Below are positions 16,751-26,423 of a stretch of 47,756 nt of DNA, piece after piece (the stretch's first letter is position 1; each line of letters starts with the position of its first letter). The position numbers were made by a program, and so were the translations under genes. Source of the stretch: an uncultured Bacteroidales bacterium (GTDB lineage Bacteria > Bacteroidota > Bacteroidia > Bacteroidales > UBA932); contig CALUUA010000017.1 in the NCBI GenBank assembly GCA_944323845.1, positions 1 to 47,756 on the forward strand. The letters are read 5' to 3'. The notes under the pieces were generated by a model. That model made no database searches. It was not told the DNA's origin and worked only from the letters and a program-made list of their open reading frames with translations.

Positions 16751-17779
16751 ATGGTCGCCAAACGCACTACGATACGGGACATAGCTGAAGCAGTAGGAGT
16801 TTCTACCGCTCTGGTATCCTTTGCGTTGAACGATGACAACAAAAAATACAGGGTCAGCGATGAGATGGTCAGGAAAATCCGTTCCGTGGCTCATGAAATG
16901 AATTATCAGCCGAACAGCGCGGCCAAAAGCCTCAGGAGCGGCAAGACGGACACAATAGGGGTCATTCTTTCGGACATTTCCAACAGGTTTTTCGCCGATA
17001 TTGCCAGATGCATAGAGGATGAGGCCTCCGAGGCGGGGATCACGGTAATGATAGGAAGCACGGATGAAAATCCGAAAAAGTTCGAGAGGCTCGTGGACGT
17101 TTTCATCAACAAGGGCGTCGACGGATTCATCATAGTTCCGTGCGAGAAATCCGAACATGTGGTGCGGAGGCTCGTGGAGGCAAAGGTGCCGGTGGTACTG
17201 ATAGACAGGACCTACGAGGATCTGGATGTAAGCAGCGTGACGCTGAATAACAGGAAGGCCACATCGCTCGCCGTCAATGAATTGTATGCCCAGGGATTCA
17301 GGAAGATACATTTCGTGACCTATCATACCACGATTTCGAATATAGTGGACAGGGAGACAGGATATGTGGAAAGTATGAAGAAGTGCGGTCTCGAAGATGA
17401 AATCTCTGTCAGGAAGATAAAGTACGAGAATATTCTGGAGAATATGAGGTCGCTTATCCCTCAAATGCTCGACGGCGGTACGGAGGCCTTGATATTTTCG
17501 ACGAACAGGCTGGCGATCGACAGTCTGGTGGTGCTTCGCGAGATAGGGAAGAAAGTGCCTGACGATGTAGCTGTCATAGCCTTCGACGGCAGCGAGACCT
17601 TCGCATTCGATTTGTATTATACTACGGTGTCATACGTCAAGCAGCCGATAGAGAAGTTCGGCACCGAGGCTTTTTCCGTCCTTTCGCGGCTTATCAAGAC
17701 CGGAGATACCAGGGATTACAAATCGGTGGTCCTCCATCCTGAACTCATAGTGCAGGAATCTTCAAGAAAAAGAAAGTAG
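16751..17779 (+). CDS. LacI-family transcriptional regulator of the locus
   Basis: A 342-residue regulator. The N-terminal LacI helix-turn-helix is TTIRDIAEAVGVSTALVSFALN with hinge region YQPNSAAKSLRSGKT, followed by a periplasmic-binding-protein-like effector domain (GVILSDISNRFFADI, GVDGFIIVPC, DVAVIAFDG). The ATG at 16751 is preferred to the TTG three bases earlier. The gene lies between araB (divergent) and the catabolic/PUL operon (same direction), each with a matching operator, so it most likely represses the set until a sugar effector binds. The effector is unknown; a pentose, fucose or a sialic-acid product are candidates. Confidence 0.92.
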   Translation: MVAKRTTIRDIAEAVGVSTALVSFALNDDNKKYRVSDEMVRKIRSVAHEMNYQPNSAAKSLRSGKTDTIGVILSDISNRFFADIARCIEDEASEAGITVMIGSTDENPKKFERLVDVFINKGVDGFIIVPCEKSEHVVRRLVEAKVPVVLIDRTYEDLDVSSVTLNNRKATSLAVNELYAQGFRKIHFVTYHTTISNIVDRETGYVESMKKCGLEDEISVRKIKYENILENMRSLIPQMLDGGTEALIFSTNRLAIDSLVVLREIGKKVPDDVAVIAFDGSETFAFDLYYTTVSYVKQPIEKFGTEAFSVLSRLIKTGDTRDYKSVVLHPELIVQESSRKRK

Positions 17780-17796
17780 TTTTTTTATATAAAAAT

Positions 17797-17810
17797 GCTA
17801 AAACGATTAA
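17797..17810. promoter_or_regulatory. LacI-type operator 2 (upstream of the PUL operon)
   Basis: GCTAAAACGATTAA differs at one of 14 positions from the reverse complement of the site at 16678-16691. It ends 16 bases before the ATG of the DapA-family gene, at the mouth of the long operon. No promoter matching the consensus is evident between it and lacI, so read-through from lacI with a roadblock, or a non-consensus promoter, is possible. Confidence 0.7.
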
Positions 17811-17826
17811 ACTAAAGAATCAGGCA

Positions 17827-18738
17827 ATGAACAAATTGAAGGGTATAATTGTCCCGATGGTGACACCTCTGGATCATGACAGGCAGATTGACTATCCTGG
17901 AGCGGTAAGGCTGGTGGAACATATGATAAAGGGAGGCGTACATGCGATTTTCGTCCTCGGTACGACCGGCGAGTCGCAGAGCCTTTCCATTGAGGACAGG
18001 AAAAAATTCGTGGGTTTCGTGGGGAATGCGATTTCCGGGAGAGTCCCGTATCTCGTGTGCGTGACAGACACTTCCATCGAAGATTCGTGCTGTCTTGCCC
18101 GGAAGGCGAAAGAATCCGGAGCCTGTGCAGTGGTGGCTGCTCCTCCGTATTATTTCAGTCCGTCGCAGAATGACATAATAAACTGGTACAGGGCTTTAGC
18201 CGACAGTTCGCCACTTCCTCTGTACCTGTATAACATGCCGGGCAACGTGAAGGTTTCCATCGCCCCGGCTACGGTCAAGGTGCTGGCCTCCCACCCGAAT
18301 ATTTACGGAATCAAGGATAGTTCTGCCAACATGACGTATTTCCAGACAGTAAAGTATCTTACCGAAGATGAAGAGGATTTTTCGCTGTATGTCGGGCCCG
18401 AAGAACTGACGGGGGAGTGCGTGCTCATGGGGGCTGACGGCGGTGTGAACGGAGGGGCCAACATGTTTCCGGAACTGTATGTGAAAATGTACGAAGCCGC
18501 ATCGCAAGGGGATATCCGGACGGTAAGATGGCTCCAGAATTGCATAATGAAGATCAGTACGTCAATATATACCGTGGGCGATTGTCCTTCAAGTTATCTT
18601 CAGGGGCTGAAGTGCGCCCTCGAACTGATGGGTATATGTCATGGCGGTCTCGCATTGCCGTATGTCTCCATAGGAGACGAAGGCAGGGAAAGGATAAGGA
18701 CAGCCTTGCAGTCGATAAATCCGTCCGAGTGGGAATGA
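17827..18738 (+). CDS. DapA/N-acetylneuraminate-lyase family aldolase
   Basis: A 303-residue class I lyase of the dihydrodipicolinate synthase / N-acetylneuraminate lyase superfamily. GTTGES (about residues 46-51) binds the pyruvate carboxylate, Y135 in LYNMPG is the proton relay and K163 in YGIKDSSAN forms the Schiff base. Such enzymes cleave 2-keto acids such as N-acetylneuraminate or 2-keto-3-deoxy sugar acids to pyruvate plus an aldehyde. The setting beside a sodium symporter, sialidase-fold proteins and a sialate O-acetylesterase favours sialic acid. However, the GIKDSS active-site context is less like the GVKFT of NanA, so a keto-deoxy-sugar acid remains possible. First gene of the operon, behind operator 2. 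Confidence 0.85.
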   Translation: MNKLKGIIVPMVTPLDHDRQIDYPGAVRLVEHMIKGGVHAIFVLGTTGESQSLSIEDRKKFVGFVGNAISGRVPYLVCVTDTSIEDSCCLARKAKESGACAVVAAPPYYFSPSQNDIINWYRALADSSPLPLYLYNMPGNVKVSIAPATVKVLASHPNIYGIKDSSANMTYFQTVKYLTEDEEDFSLYVGPEELTGECVLMGADGGVNGGANMFPELYVKMYEAASQGDIRTVRWLQNCIMKISTSIYTVGDCPSSYLQGLKCALELMGICHGGLALPYVSIGDEGRERIRTALQSINPSEWE

Positions 18739-18766
18739 CGGTCACATGTTTAAATGACACTGGAAT

Positions 18767-20257
18767 ATGGAAATAACCATTCTCGACTATATAGTATTCT
18801 TCGTTTTCGTAGGAGGGGTGGCATTGTTCGGATGCAGCTTCTGGTCGAAGGGGAAGAGCAACAGCGCCGACAAATTCACTTCCGGAGGCGGTATGCTGCC
18901 TTCGTGGGTGGTCGGCATGTCCATTTTCGCGACATTCGTGAGCAGCATCAGTTTTCTCGGGCTTCCCGGCGATGCTTATAAAGGAAACTGGAATCCGTTC
19001 GTCTTCAGCCTTTCGATTCCGATTGCGACATGGCTTGCGGCTAAGGTCTTCATCCCGCTGTATCGGGGAATCAACAGCGTTTCGGCCTATCATTATCTCG
19101 AACAGAGGTACGGATATTGGGCGAGATGCTATGTGGCGGTCTGCTATCTCCTGACGCAGGTGGCGAGGATAGGATCCATACTCCTGCTTCTGGCCCTTCC
19201 GATCAATACCATGTTCGGCTGGGACATATCGACGATAATCATTGCCACAGGTGTAATAACACTTGTCTACAGCGTGCTCGGCGGAATCAGCGCGGTCGTG
19301 TGGACAGATGCCATTCAGGGCATTATCCTGATTGTCGGAGCCATAGTCTGTGCAGTCCTTCTTACCTTTTCCATGCCGGAAGGCCCGGGGCAGCTTTTCG
19401 ACATCGCCTCGGAAGCAGGCAAATTCAGTCTCGGAAGTTTTTCCCTCTCCCTGACCGAACCGACATTCTGGGTCGTTTTCATATACGGACTTTTCGTGAA
19501 CATGCAGAACTACGGCATAGACCAGAATTATGTCCAGCGGTATATGACTACGAAAACTACGGCAGAAGCCGTGAAGTCGACTTTGTTCGGAGGTCTTCTG
19601 TATATCCCGGTGTCGCTTGTTTTCGTCTATATCGGGACTGCATTGTATTCTTACTATACGGCATCTCCGGAATTGTTGCCGGCAGGCATACCTGCAGATC
19701 AGGTGTTCCCGTATTTCATAGTTCACGGTCTTCCTACAGGGATTACCGGACTTGTGGTGGCATCGCTGTTTTCTGCCGGGATGAGTACCGTGGCTACGAG
19801 CATAAATTCTTCGGCCACGATAGTGCTGACGGATTTCGTGAAGCATGGCCGGAAAGACATGGATGAAAAGGCTTCGATGAAGGTCCTTTATTCCTCTTCG
19901 TTCCTGACCGGAGCGGCAGGCATCATCACAGGGCTGCTCATGATGAAGATAGACGGGATTCTGGATGCGTGGTGGAAGCTGGCTTCCATTTTCAGCGGCG
20001 GGATGCTCGGGCTGTTCCTTCTGGCTCTCGTATGCAAGGACATCAAGCGTCCGGCAGCCGTCATTGCGGTAGTCCTCGGCCTGCTTGTCATCGCATGGAT
20101 GAGCCTTTCGCCACTGATAAACGAGGGGTCTCCGTTCTGGAAATTCCGCTCTGAACTGCATACTTACCTTACAATAGTTCTCGGAACAACTGTGATTTTC
20201 TGCAGCGGTTTCCTGCTCAATATGACCGGAAGAAAAAAGACAATAACCAATAAATGA
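18767..20257 (+). CDS. Sodium:solute symporter (SSS family)
   Basis: A 496-residue inner-membrane protein with about 13 hydrophobic segments. SSS features include [20 protein letters not shown] (TM2), [10 protein letters not shown], and the conserved [19 protein letters not shown] near residues 325-343 that forms part of the sodium site. It would import the monosaccharide released by the PUL, such as sialic acid or a pentose/fucose; SSS members serve sialic acid transport in several bacteria. It lies 28 bases after the aldolase gene and its stop overlaps an ATG upstream of fucI. The leader AAATGACACTGGAATATG is nearly repeated before fucI. Confidence 0.9.
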   Translation: MEITILDYIVFFVFVGGVALFGCSFWSKGKSNSADKFTSGGGMLPSWVVGMSIFATFVSSISFLGLPGDAYKGNWNPFVFSLSIPIATWLAAKVFIPLYRGINSVSAYHYLEQRYGYWARCYVAVCYLLTQVARIGSILLLLALPINTMFGWDISTIIIATGVITLVYSVLGGISAVVWTDAIQGIILIVGAIVCAVLLTFSMPEGPGQLFDIASEAGKFSLGSFSLSLTEPTFWVVFIYGLFVNMQNYGIDQNYVQRYMTTKTTAEAVKSTLFGGLLYIPVSLVFVYIGTALYSYYTASPELLPAGIPADQVFPYFIVHGLPTGITGLVVASLFSAGMSTVATSINSSATIVLTDFVKHGRKDMDEKASMKVLYSSSFLTGAAGIITGLLMMKIDGILDAWWKLASIFSGGMLGLFLLALVCKDIKRPAAVIAVVLGLLVIAWMSLSPLINEGSPFWKFRSELHTYLTIVLGTTVIFCSGFLLNMTGRKKTITNK

Positions 20258-20265
20258 CACTGAAT

Positions 20266-22038
20266 ATGAAAAAGTCGTATCCCGGAATCGGTATCAGACC
20301 GATAATCGACGGACGTCGCGGAGGCATAAGGGAGTCTTTGGAAGAGAAGACTATGAAAATGGCGTCCATGGTCGCTGAACTTTACGAAAAAGAACTGAAA
20401 TATTCGGACGGGACACCGGTCCGGTGTGTAATAGCCGATACTACAATAGGCGGAGTGGCCGAGGCTGCGATGGCGGCTGAAAAATTCTCGAGGGAACAGG
20501 TCGGAGCTGTAGTTTCCGTGACTCCGTGCTGGTGCTACGGAGCCGAGACCATTGATATGGATCCATTGATTCCAAAAGCGATATGGGGCTTCAACGGGAC
20601 TGAACGTCCGGGCGCCGTGTATCTGGCCTCCGCATTGGCCGGCCACAATCAGAAAGGACTTCCGGCTTTCGGCATATACGGCTCCGAAGTCCAGGATCTG
20701 GATGATTCGGAGATTCCGGCAGATGTCAGGGAGAAACTTCTGCTTTTCGGGCGTTCGGCTCTGGCGGTGATGCAGATGAAAGGCAAATCCTATCTTTCGA
20801 TAGGTTCGGTGTCGATGGGTATTGCAGGCTCGATTCCTTCTCCTGACTTTTTCCAGGAATATCTTGGAATGAGAAACGAATATGTAGACTGTTCCGAGAT
20901 ACAAAGGAGAATCGAACTCGGTATCTATGACAAGGAGGAGTTTGCCAGGGCAATGGCCTGGGTTGAAAAATGGTGCAAGCCGAATGAAGGCGAAGACTAT
21001 AATCCGGAACACCTGAAGTTCGGCAGGGAAGAAAAAGACAAGGTCTGGGAATTTGTGGTGAAGATGACCATGATATTCAGGGATCTTATGACCGGCAATC
21101 CGAAACTGGCCGAAATGGGATTCAAGGAAGAGGCTATGGGGCATGACGCATTGGCCGGAGGCTTCCAGGGACAGAGGCAATGGACGGACTTCCGTCCGGA
21201 CGGGGACTTTGCGGAAGCGGTCCTGAATACGTCTTTCGACTGGAACGGCATCAGAGAGCCTTTCGTATTCGCCACTGAAAACGATACTTTGAACGGAGTA
21301 TCCATGCTTTTCCTGCATCTTCTGACGAACAGGGCCCAGCTGTTTTCCGATATCAGGACTTATTGGAGCCCGGAATCTGTGGAAAGGGTCACAGGAAAAA
21401 AACTGACGGGCAAGGCGGCAAACGGCATAATCCATCTGATCAATTCCGGTTCTTCCACTCTCGATGCGACCGGAGCTGCAGAGGAAAACGGGGCGCCTGT
21501 CATGAAACCTTTCTATGAATATACTGAACGTGACGTCGAAGCCTGTCTGAAAGCCGTGAAATGGCATCCGGCAGGACGCGAGTATATGCGCGGAGGCGGA
21601 TTCACTTCCAAGTTCCTGACCAGAGGCGATATGCCGGTCACCATGTGCAGGGTGAATCTGGTAAAAGGACTCGGCCCTGTGCTCCAGATAGCCGAGGGCT
21701 GGGCAGTGAACGTGGACAGTGACATCTACAGGAAAATAGACGCCCGGACAGATCCGGCCTGGCCCACGACATGGTTCGCACCGCGGCTGACCGGGAAAGG
21801 AGCGTTCCGCAGCGTCTATTCGGTGATGAACAGCTGGGGAGCTAATCACGGAGCCATCAGCTACGGACATGTCGGGAGCGATCTTATCACCCTTGCGTCC
21901 ATGCTGCGCATACCTGTCTGTATGCACAATGTGGATGAAGACAAGATTTTCAGGCCTTCGGCGTGGGCGGCTTTCGGAACAGATCCTGAAGGCGCTGATT
22001 ACAGGGCATGCATGAATTACGGACCGGTTTACAGATAG
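20266..22038 (+). CDS. fucI: L-fucose / D-arabinose isomerase
   Basis: A 590-residue ketol isomerase, the same length as E. coli FucI (591). Shared segments include [65 protein letters not shown] (metal and substrate ligands), LINSGSS and [16 protein letters not shown]. The enzyme converts L-fucose to L-fuculose and D-arabinose to D-ribulose. The ATG at 20266 is preferred to that at 20254: the former aligns with the E. coli N-terminus (MKK, then GIGIRP) and has the same leader spacing as the symporter gene. No fuculokinase or fuculose-phosphate aldolase is present here, while AraB is. Confidence 0.95.
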   Translation: MKKSYPGIGIRPIIDGRRGGIRESLEEKTMKMASMVAELYEKELKYSDGTPVRCVIADTTIGGVAEAAMAAEKFSREQVGAVVSVTPCWCYGAETIDMDPLIPKAIWGFNGTERPGAVYLASALAGHNQKGLPAFGIYGSEVQDLDDSEIPADVREKLLLFGRSALAVMQMKGKSYLSIGSVSMGIAGSIPSPDFFQEYLGMRNEYVDCSEIQRRIELGIYDKEEFARAMAWVEKWCKPNEGEDYNPEHLKFGREEKDKVWEFVVKMTMIFRDLMTGNPKLAEMGFKEEAMGHDALAGGFQGQRQWTDFRPDGDFAEAVLNTSFDWNGIREPFVFATENDTLNGVSMLFLHLLTNRAQLFSDIRTYWSPESVERVTGKKLTGKAANGIIHLINSGSSTLDATGAAEENGAPVMKPFYEYTERDVEACLKAVKWHPAGREYMRGGGFTSKFLTRGDMPVTMCRVNLVKGLGPVLQIAEGWAVNVDSDIYRKIDARTDPAWPTTWFAPRLTGKGAFRSVYSVMNSWGANHGAISYGHVGSDLITLASMLRIPVCMHNVDEDKIFRPSAWAAFGTDPEGADYRACMNYGPVYR

Positions 22039-22045
22039 AAATGAC

Positions 22046-23263
22046 ATGGACGCCAAGATGATACGCACCATTATGACAGTCATGGCCTTTTCCATGATTG
22101 CCTGCTCGAACATTTCTCCGGAAACCCCTTCCGGGAGCGATGACGGAGGCACACCTCCGAAGTACAAGAAGATAGAGATTTCCATGGATATTAGTCTTAT
22201 CGACTACGGACAGGGAGACGGTCTGGGCCTTTCCTACCCTGAAGGGGCGGTAAGGATTCCGGTTTTCGAGCCGGAGACGGACAGTGACATGAAGTTCAAC
22301 AACCATCCGCAGCTTGTTGTCTTCAAAGGGAAACTTTACGCCACATGGGTGGGGCATCCGAAGGATGAGCCGAGCGATGTCTCCAATGTTTACTACAGCT
22401 ATTCCGAAGATGGGGTGAACTGGGTACGCCCTATCATGATCGGCCCGGACGGCAGGGCCAGCGGGGGCTGGATCACAGACGGCAAGAAATTGGGTTGTCT
22501 GATCATAGCGGGCGACAAGGCAAACAAGACGTCGAATACAGAAGTCCTCGTTTCGGAGGACGGTCTTACATGGTCGGAACCGCAGGTCATGATAAGGAAC
22601 GCCGCACCGAGCGAAAGCGCGCGCAGGCTTCCGTCAGGGAAATACATTCTGGTGTGCCATGGTCTGGGTACGGGGGATTTCGAAGGTGTCAGGAAGACCA
22701 GGATAATGCTGAATGACACCGATGACTGGATGTCGGAATGGAGGGAAGCCGTGCTTCCGGACATACTTCCGTACAATGAAAACGCCAAGGAAAAGGTGGC
22801 CAGACCGGTGGAAGCCAGCTGGTTCCGCAGAAGCGACGGGATTCTGGTAATGCTTTTCAGGGATTTGAGGTTCGAGGCCAAGGACAGGAGCTGGAAACTT
22901 CTGTATTCGATCAGCTACGACGACGGGGAAACATGGACAGAGCCGGTCCTCTCGAATATTCCTGATTCCGATTCCATGCAGTGTGCCGGCTCCTTTGGGA
23001 AATACGTTTACTTCGTGAACAATCCCGTGCCTACGAGAAGGCGGGTCCCTATCACTGTCGGCGTAAGCGCCAACGGGAAATATTTCGACAGGATGTATCT
23101 TCTGAGGAGCACCCCGCAGCCGCTCAGGTATGAAGGGATCAGCAAGACGGAAGGATACAGCTATCCGGGCTCCGTAGTCTGGGGAGATTACCTTTACGTC
23201 TCGTATGCCACGAACAAGGAAGATATTGAAATCACGAGGATTCCATTGGAATCATTGAAATGA
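22046..23263 (+). CDS. Sialidase-fold (BNR/Asp-box) lipoprotein
   Basis: A 405-residue lipoprotein with lipobox SMIAC (Cys20 from this start; an ATG at 22058 is an alternative). The mature protein is a six-bladed beta-propeller of sialidase type: an RIP motif (R70-I-P) followed by Asp-boxes SEDGVNW, SEDGLTW and SYDDGETW. It is probably anchored on the cell surface. The RIP arginine and Asp-boxes fit exo-alpha-sialidase, but the full arginine triad and nucleophile tyrosine were not assigned. It may instead cleave another glycan or only bind. Seven bases follow the fucI stop. Confidence 0.75.
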   Translation: MDAKMIRTIMTVMAFSMIACSNISPETPSGSDDGGTPPKYKKIEISMDISLIDYGQGDGLGLSYPEGAVRIPVFEPETDSDMKFNNHPQLVVFKGKLYATWVGHPKDEPSDVSNVYYSYSEDGVNWVRPIMIGPDGRASGGWITDGKKLGCLIIAGDKANKTSNTEVLVSEDGLTWSEPQVMIRNAAPSESARRLPSGKYILVCHGLGTGDFEGVRKTRIMLNDTDDWMSEWREAVLPDILPYNENAKEKVARPVEASWFRRSDGILVMLFRDLRFEAKDRSWKLLYSISYDDGETWTEPVLSNIPDSDSMQCAGSFGKYVYFVNNPVPTRRRVPITVGVSANGKYFDRMYLLRSTPQPLRYEGISKTEGYSYPGSVVWGDYLYVSYATNKEDIEITRIPLESLK

Positions 23264-23270
23264 GAATATT

Positions 23271-26200
23271 ATGACAAGCAGATACAGGATCATTGCCGCA
23301 GTCGCGGCACTTTCTCTCGGAGTCTCTGCATGGGCGCAGCAGACGAAGGTGACCGGCAAGGTGGTCGATGAAGACGACAACCCTGTGGCCGGAGCATATG
23401 TCGCCGTGAGGGAAGGGACTGTGGGCGAAGCTGCCATGACTGATTCCGACGGAGAATTCGTCATCGACGTCAGGGACAGGGCGAACGCCATAATAGACGT
23501 TTCCATGATCGGCTTTCTGCCGGCCGAGACGAGAATCACCACCGATGCGCTTTTCATCAGGCTGAAGGAGCAGCCGCTCTCCATAGAAGATGCGGTGGTG
23601 GTGGCATACGGTTCTGTCAACAAGAAAGACATGACAGGATCGGTCGCCAAAGTAAACGTGGAGACTCTGGCTGAAGCTCCTGTCACGACCTTTGCGGAAG
23701 CGTTGGCCGGCAAGGTGGCCGGAGTGGTCGTTTCCGCGAATGACGGGCAGCCGGGCTCTGAAATGAACATCATCATCAGAGGGGCCAACTCCATCACTCA
23801 GGATAATTCTCCTCTGTATATAGTCGACGGCTTTCCTGTCGAAGATTTCACCACTGCCAGCATAAATCCGGAAGACATAAAGACATTCAATATCCTCAAG
23901 GATGCTTCCGCCACGGCTTTGTATGGCGCCAGAGGCGCCAATGGCGTCATCGTCATCGAGACCAAGGGAGGAATAAAGGGAAAGCCGCAGATATCGTTCA
24001 GTACCAAACTCGGTGTTTCGGCCGTGACGAACAAGATGGAGATGATGTCTCCTTACGAGTTCGTGAAATATCAGCTGGAACTCTATCCTTCGACAGCCGT
24101 GGATTCCTACCTGTCCGACGGCAGGACGCTGGAGTGGTACAAAACTGCCAAAGGGATAGACTGGCAGGACGAGATTTTCCGGGAAGTCTTCACCCAGAAC
24201 TACAGTCTCGCCATCAGAGGCGGTACCGACAATACCAAATATTCGGTTTCGGGACAGGTTTCGTATCAGCCGGGAGTCATCATGAACACCGGTTCGGACA
24301 AGTATCAGGTAAATTCCACACTGGAACAGCGGCTGGGCAAGAAAGTGGCTCTGACAGTGAACATATACGGCAGCCATATCACGAATTACGGCCAGATTGT
24401 GGCTTCGGGAGACGGAGGCACCACATCCTCCTATCTTCTCTACAGGACGTGGGCGTTCAGACCGATAACCGGAGACGAGGATTTCGATCTGCTGACAAGC
24501 ATTTCCGACCCGGATAACCTCTCGAATGCCGATATCAGGCTCAATCCTCTGATCACGAGCCAGAACGACGGGACGAGAAATGCGAATTTCTCCGTCAACG
24601 GCAATGTCGGCCTCAGATATTCTATCATGAGGGGCCTGCAGCTGAAACTGTCTGGCTCGCTGAGATACAATCAGGAAAAACGCTCCATCTACAACAACTC
24701 GAAGACGACTGCCGGATCGCCGGTCAACCCTACGAACACCATGGGAGTGAACGGCTCCATACGTTATTCGGATTCCTTTACATACAGCGGTGAAGCAGTG
24801 CTCTCGTATGACAAGCTGCTGAAGGGGACGCACAGGTTCGGAGCGATGGCAGGGGCTTCCATTCAGGACAGGAAGTTCGAACAATACGGCTACACGGGAT
24901 ACGAACTCGACGAATACGAGTCCCTCGGTATGGCCGGGCTGGACAACGGACTTATGAAAAGCGCGTTGGCGAATGCCCTTGAGTTTTCCCTCGCATCATT
25001 TTTCGGCAGATTCAACTACGGTTACAAATCCAAGTACCTGCTTACACTTACAGTCAGGGCCGACGGCTCGTCCAAGTTCCCGAATCACAGATGGGGCATA
25101 TTCACTTCAGGCGCCTTTGCTTGGAATATCAAGGATGAAAATTTCCTGAAGGACGTGTCCTGGCTGTCCGAGATGAAGCTCAGGCTTTCATACGGAGTGA
25201 CAGGAAACAACAGGGTGGGGGATTACGATGCATATGCCGCCCTGTCGGTGCCGATTGATGCCTCATATTCTTTCGGCGGGTCCGAACCTGTACGCGGCCT
25301 TGTCCCGACTGCCATGGGCAATGCCGACCTCAGATGGGAAACGACCTATCAGGCTGACCTCGGTCTGGATCTGTCATTCTTCGATGAAAGGATAGCCATA
25401 GTCGTGGACCTGTACGACAAAAGGACAAAGAACCTGCTTCTGCTGACTGACGCTCCGAGGACGACCGGCTATGCCTCCATAATGAAGAATGCCGGCGAGG
25501 TCCACAACAAAGGTCTCGAGATTTCCCTGAATACAGTCAATATCAGGAACCGCAATTTCGAATGGACCACGAGCTTCAATATCGCATTCAACAGGAACAA
25601 GATAGCCAAACTCTACGACCAGACGAAACAGATGTTCAAGACTGTAGGTTTCTTCACGGCATACAAGGCTTCGCCTACATACATCGCGGAAGTGGGGCGG
25701 CCTATGGGCCTTTTCTACGGCTATGTGTTCGACGGAGTCTACCAATATTCCGACTTCGACTGCACGGCTCCCGGAGTCTATGTGCTGAAGCCCGACGTCC
25801 CGAGCAATTCATCTGCCGCCGACAGGGGTTCCATCCAGCCGGGAGACATAAAATACAAGGATCTGAACGGCGACGGACAGGTGAATGACGACGACATGAC
25901 CATCATCGGCAACGGAAATCCCATCCATACCGGCGGCCTGACGAACAGTTTCCGCTTCAAGGACTTCGACCTGAGTTTTCTTTTCTCGTGGTCCTACGGA
26001 AATGACCTTTACAACGCTAACAGGCTCCTTTTCGAAGGCAATGCCATACAGGGGAAAGACATGAACCAGTATGCCACGTACAATCAGAGATGGACTCCGT
26101 CCAATCCGTCGAACGAGTATTACAGGGCAGGAGGCGGCGGACCTGAAGGCAGGCATTCTTCCCGGGTGGTGGAAGACGGTTCATATCTCAGGCTCAAGAC

Positions 26201-26423
26201 ACTGACATTGGGATATACCATACCGAAACGTCTGACGCAGAAGATAGGCATAGACAATCTCCGTTTCAGCCTTTCAGGATGGAATCTGCTGACATTCACG
26301 GATTATTCCGGAATGGATCCTGAAGTCTCCACCAGAGGAACGGACCCGCTTACCCCGGGATTCGACTATTCGGCCTATCCTATAGCGAAAAGTTTTGTAC
26401 TTGGAATCCAATTGACCTTTTGA
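23271..26423 (+). CDS. SusC-family TonB-dependent outer-membrane glycan importer
   Basis: A 1050-residue protein with signal peptide (ends SAWAQ), an N-terminal CarboxypepD_reg domain (TGKVVDEDDNPVAGAYV), a TonB-box-like stretch and a plug domain (SVAKVNVETLAEAP, PLYIVDGFPVEDF, DASATALYGARGANGVIVI). A 22-stranded barrel follows, ending in the usual C-terminal FVLGIQLTF. It forms the pore of the SusCD complex that imports oligosaccharides using energy from TonB. The downstream susD overlaps it by four bases (ATGA). The start is eight bases after the sialidase-like gene stop, within the operon. Confidence 0.96.
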   Translation: MTSRYRIIAAVAALSLGVSAWAQQTKVTGKVVDEDDNPVAGAYVAVREGTVGEAAMTDSDGEFVIDVRDRANAIIDVSMIGFLPAETRITTDALFIRLKEQPLSIEDAVVVAYGSVNKKDMTGSVAKVNVETLAEAPVTTFAEALAGKVAGVVVSANDGQPGSEMNIIIRGANSITQDNSPLYIVDGFPVEDFTTASINPEDIKTFNILKDASATALYGARGANGVIVIETKGGIKGKPQISFSTKLGVSAVTNKMEMMSPYEFVKYQLELYPSTAVDSYLSDGRTLEWYKTAKGIDWQDEIFREVFTQNYSLAIRGGTDNTKYSVSGQVSYQPGVIMNTGSDKYQVNSTLEQRLGKKVALTVNIYGSHITNYGQIVASGDGGTTSSYLLYRTWAFRPITGDEDFDLLTSISDPDNLSNADIRLNPLITSQNDGTRNANFSVNGNVGLRYSIMRGLQLKLSGSLRYNQEKRSIYNNSKTTAGSPVNPTNTMGVNGSIRYSDSFTYSGEAVLSYDKLLKGTHRFGAMAGASIQDRKFEQYGYTGYELDEYESLGMAGLDNGLMKSALANALEFSLASFFGRFNYGYKSKYLLTLTVRADGSSKFPNHRWGIFTSGAFAWNIKDENFLKDVSWLSEMKLRLSYGVTGNNRVGDYDAYAALSVPIDASYSFGGSEPVRGLVPTAMGNADLRWETTYQADLGLDLSFFDERIAIVVDLYDKRTKNLLLLTDAPRTTGYASIMKNAGEVHNKGLEISLNTVNIRNRNFEWTTSFNIAFNRNKIAKLYDQTKQMFKTVGFFTAYKASPTYIAEVGRPMGLFYGYVFDGVYQYSDFDCTAPGVYVLKPDVPSNSSAADRGSIQPGDIKYKDLNGDGQVNDDDMTIIGNGNPIHTGGLTNSFRFKDFDLSFLFSWSYGNDLYNANRLLFEGNAIQGKDMNQYATYNQRWTPSNPSNEYYRAGGGGPEGRHSSRVVEDGSYLRLKTLTLGYTIPKRLTQKIGIDNLRFSLSGWNLLTFTDYSGMDPEVSTRGTDPLTPGFDYSAYPIAKSFVLGIQLTF

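Noticed and set aside
18554..24884. Very long antisense frames on the minus strand (about 18.6-20.3, 20.2-22.2 and 23.2-24.9 kb)
   Set aside because: They shadow strongly recognised plus-strand genes; their translations are rich in Arg, His and Cys with no domain or start context.
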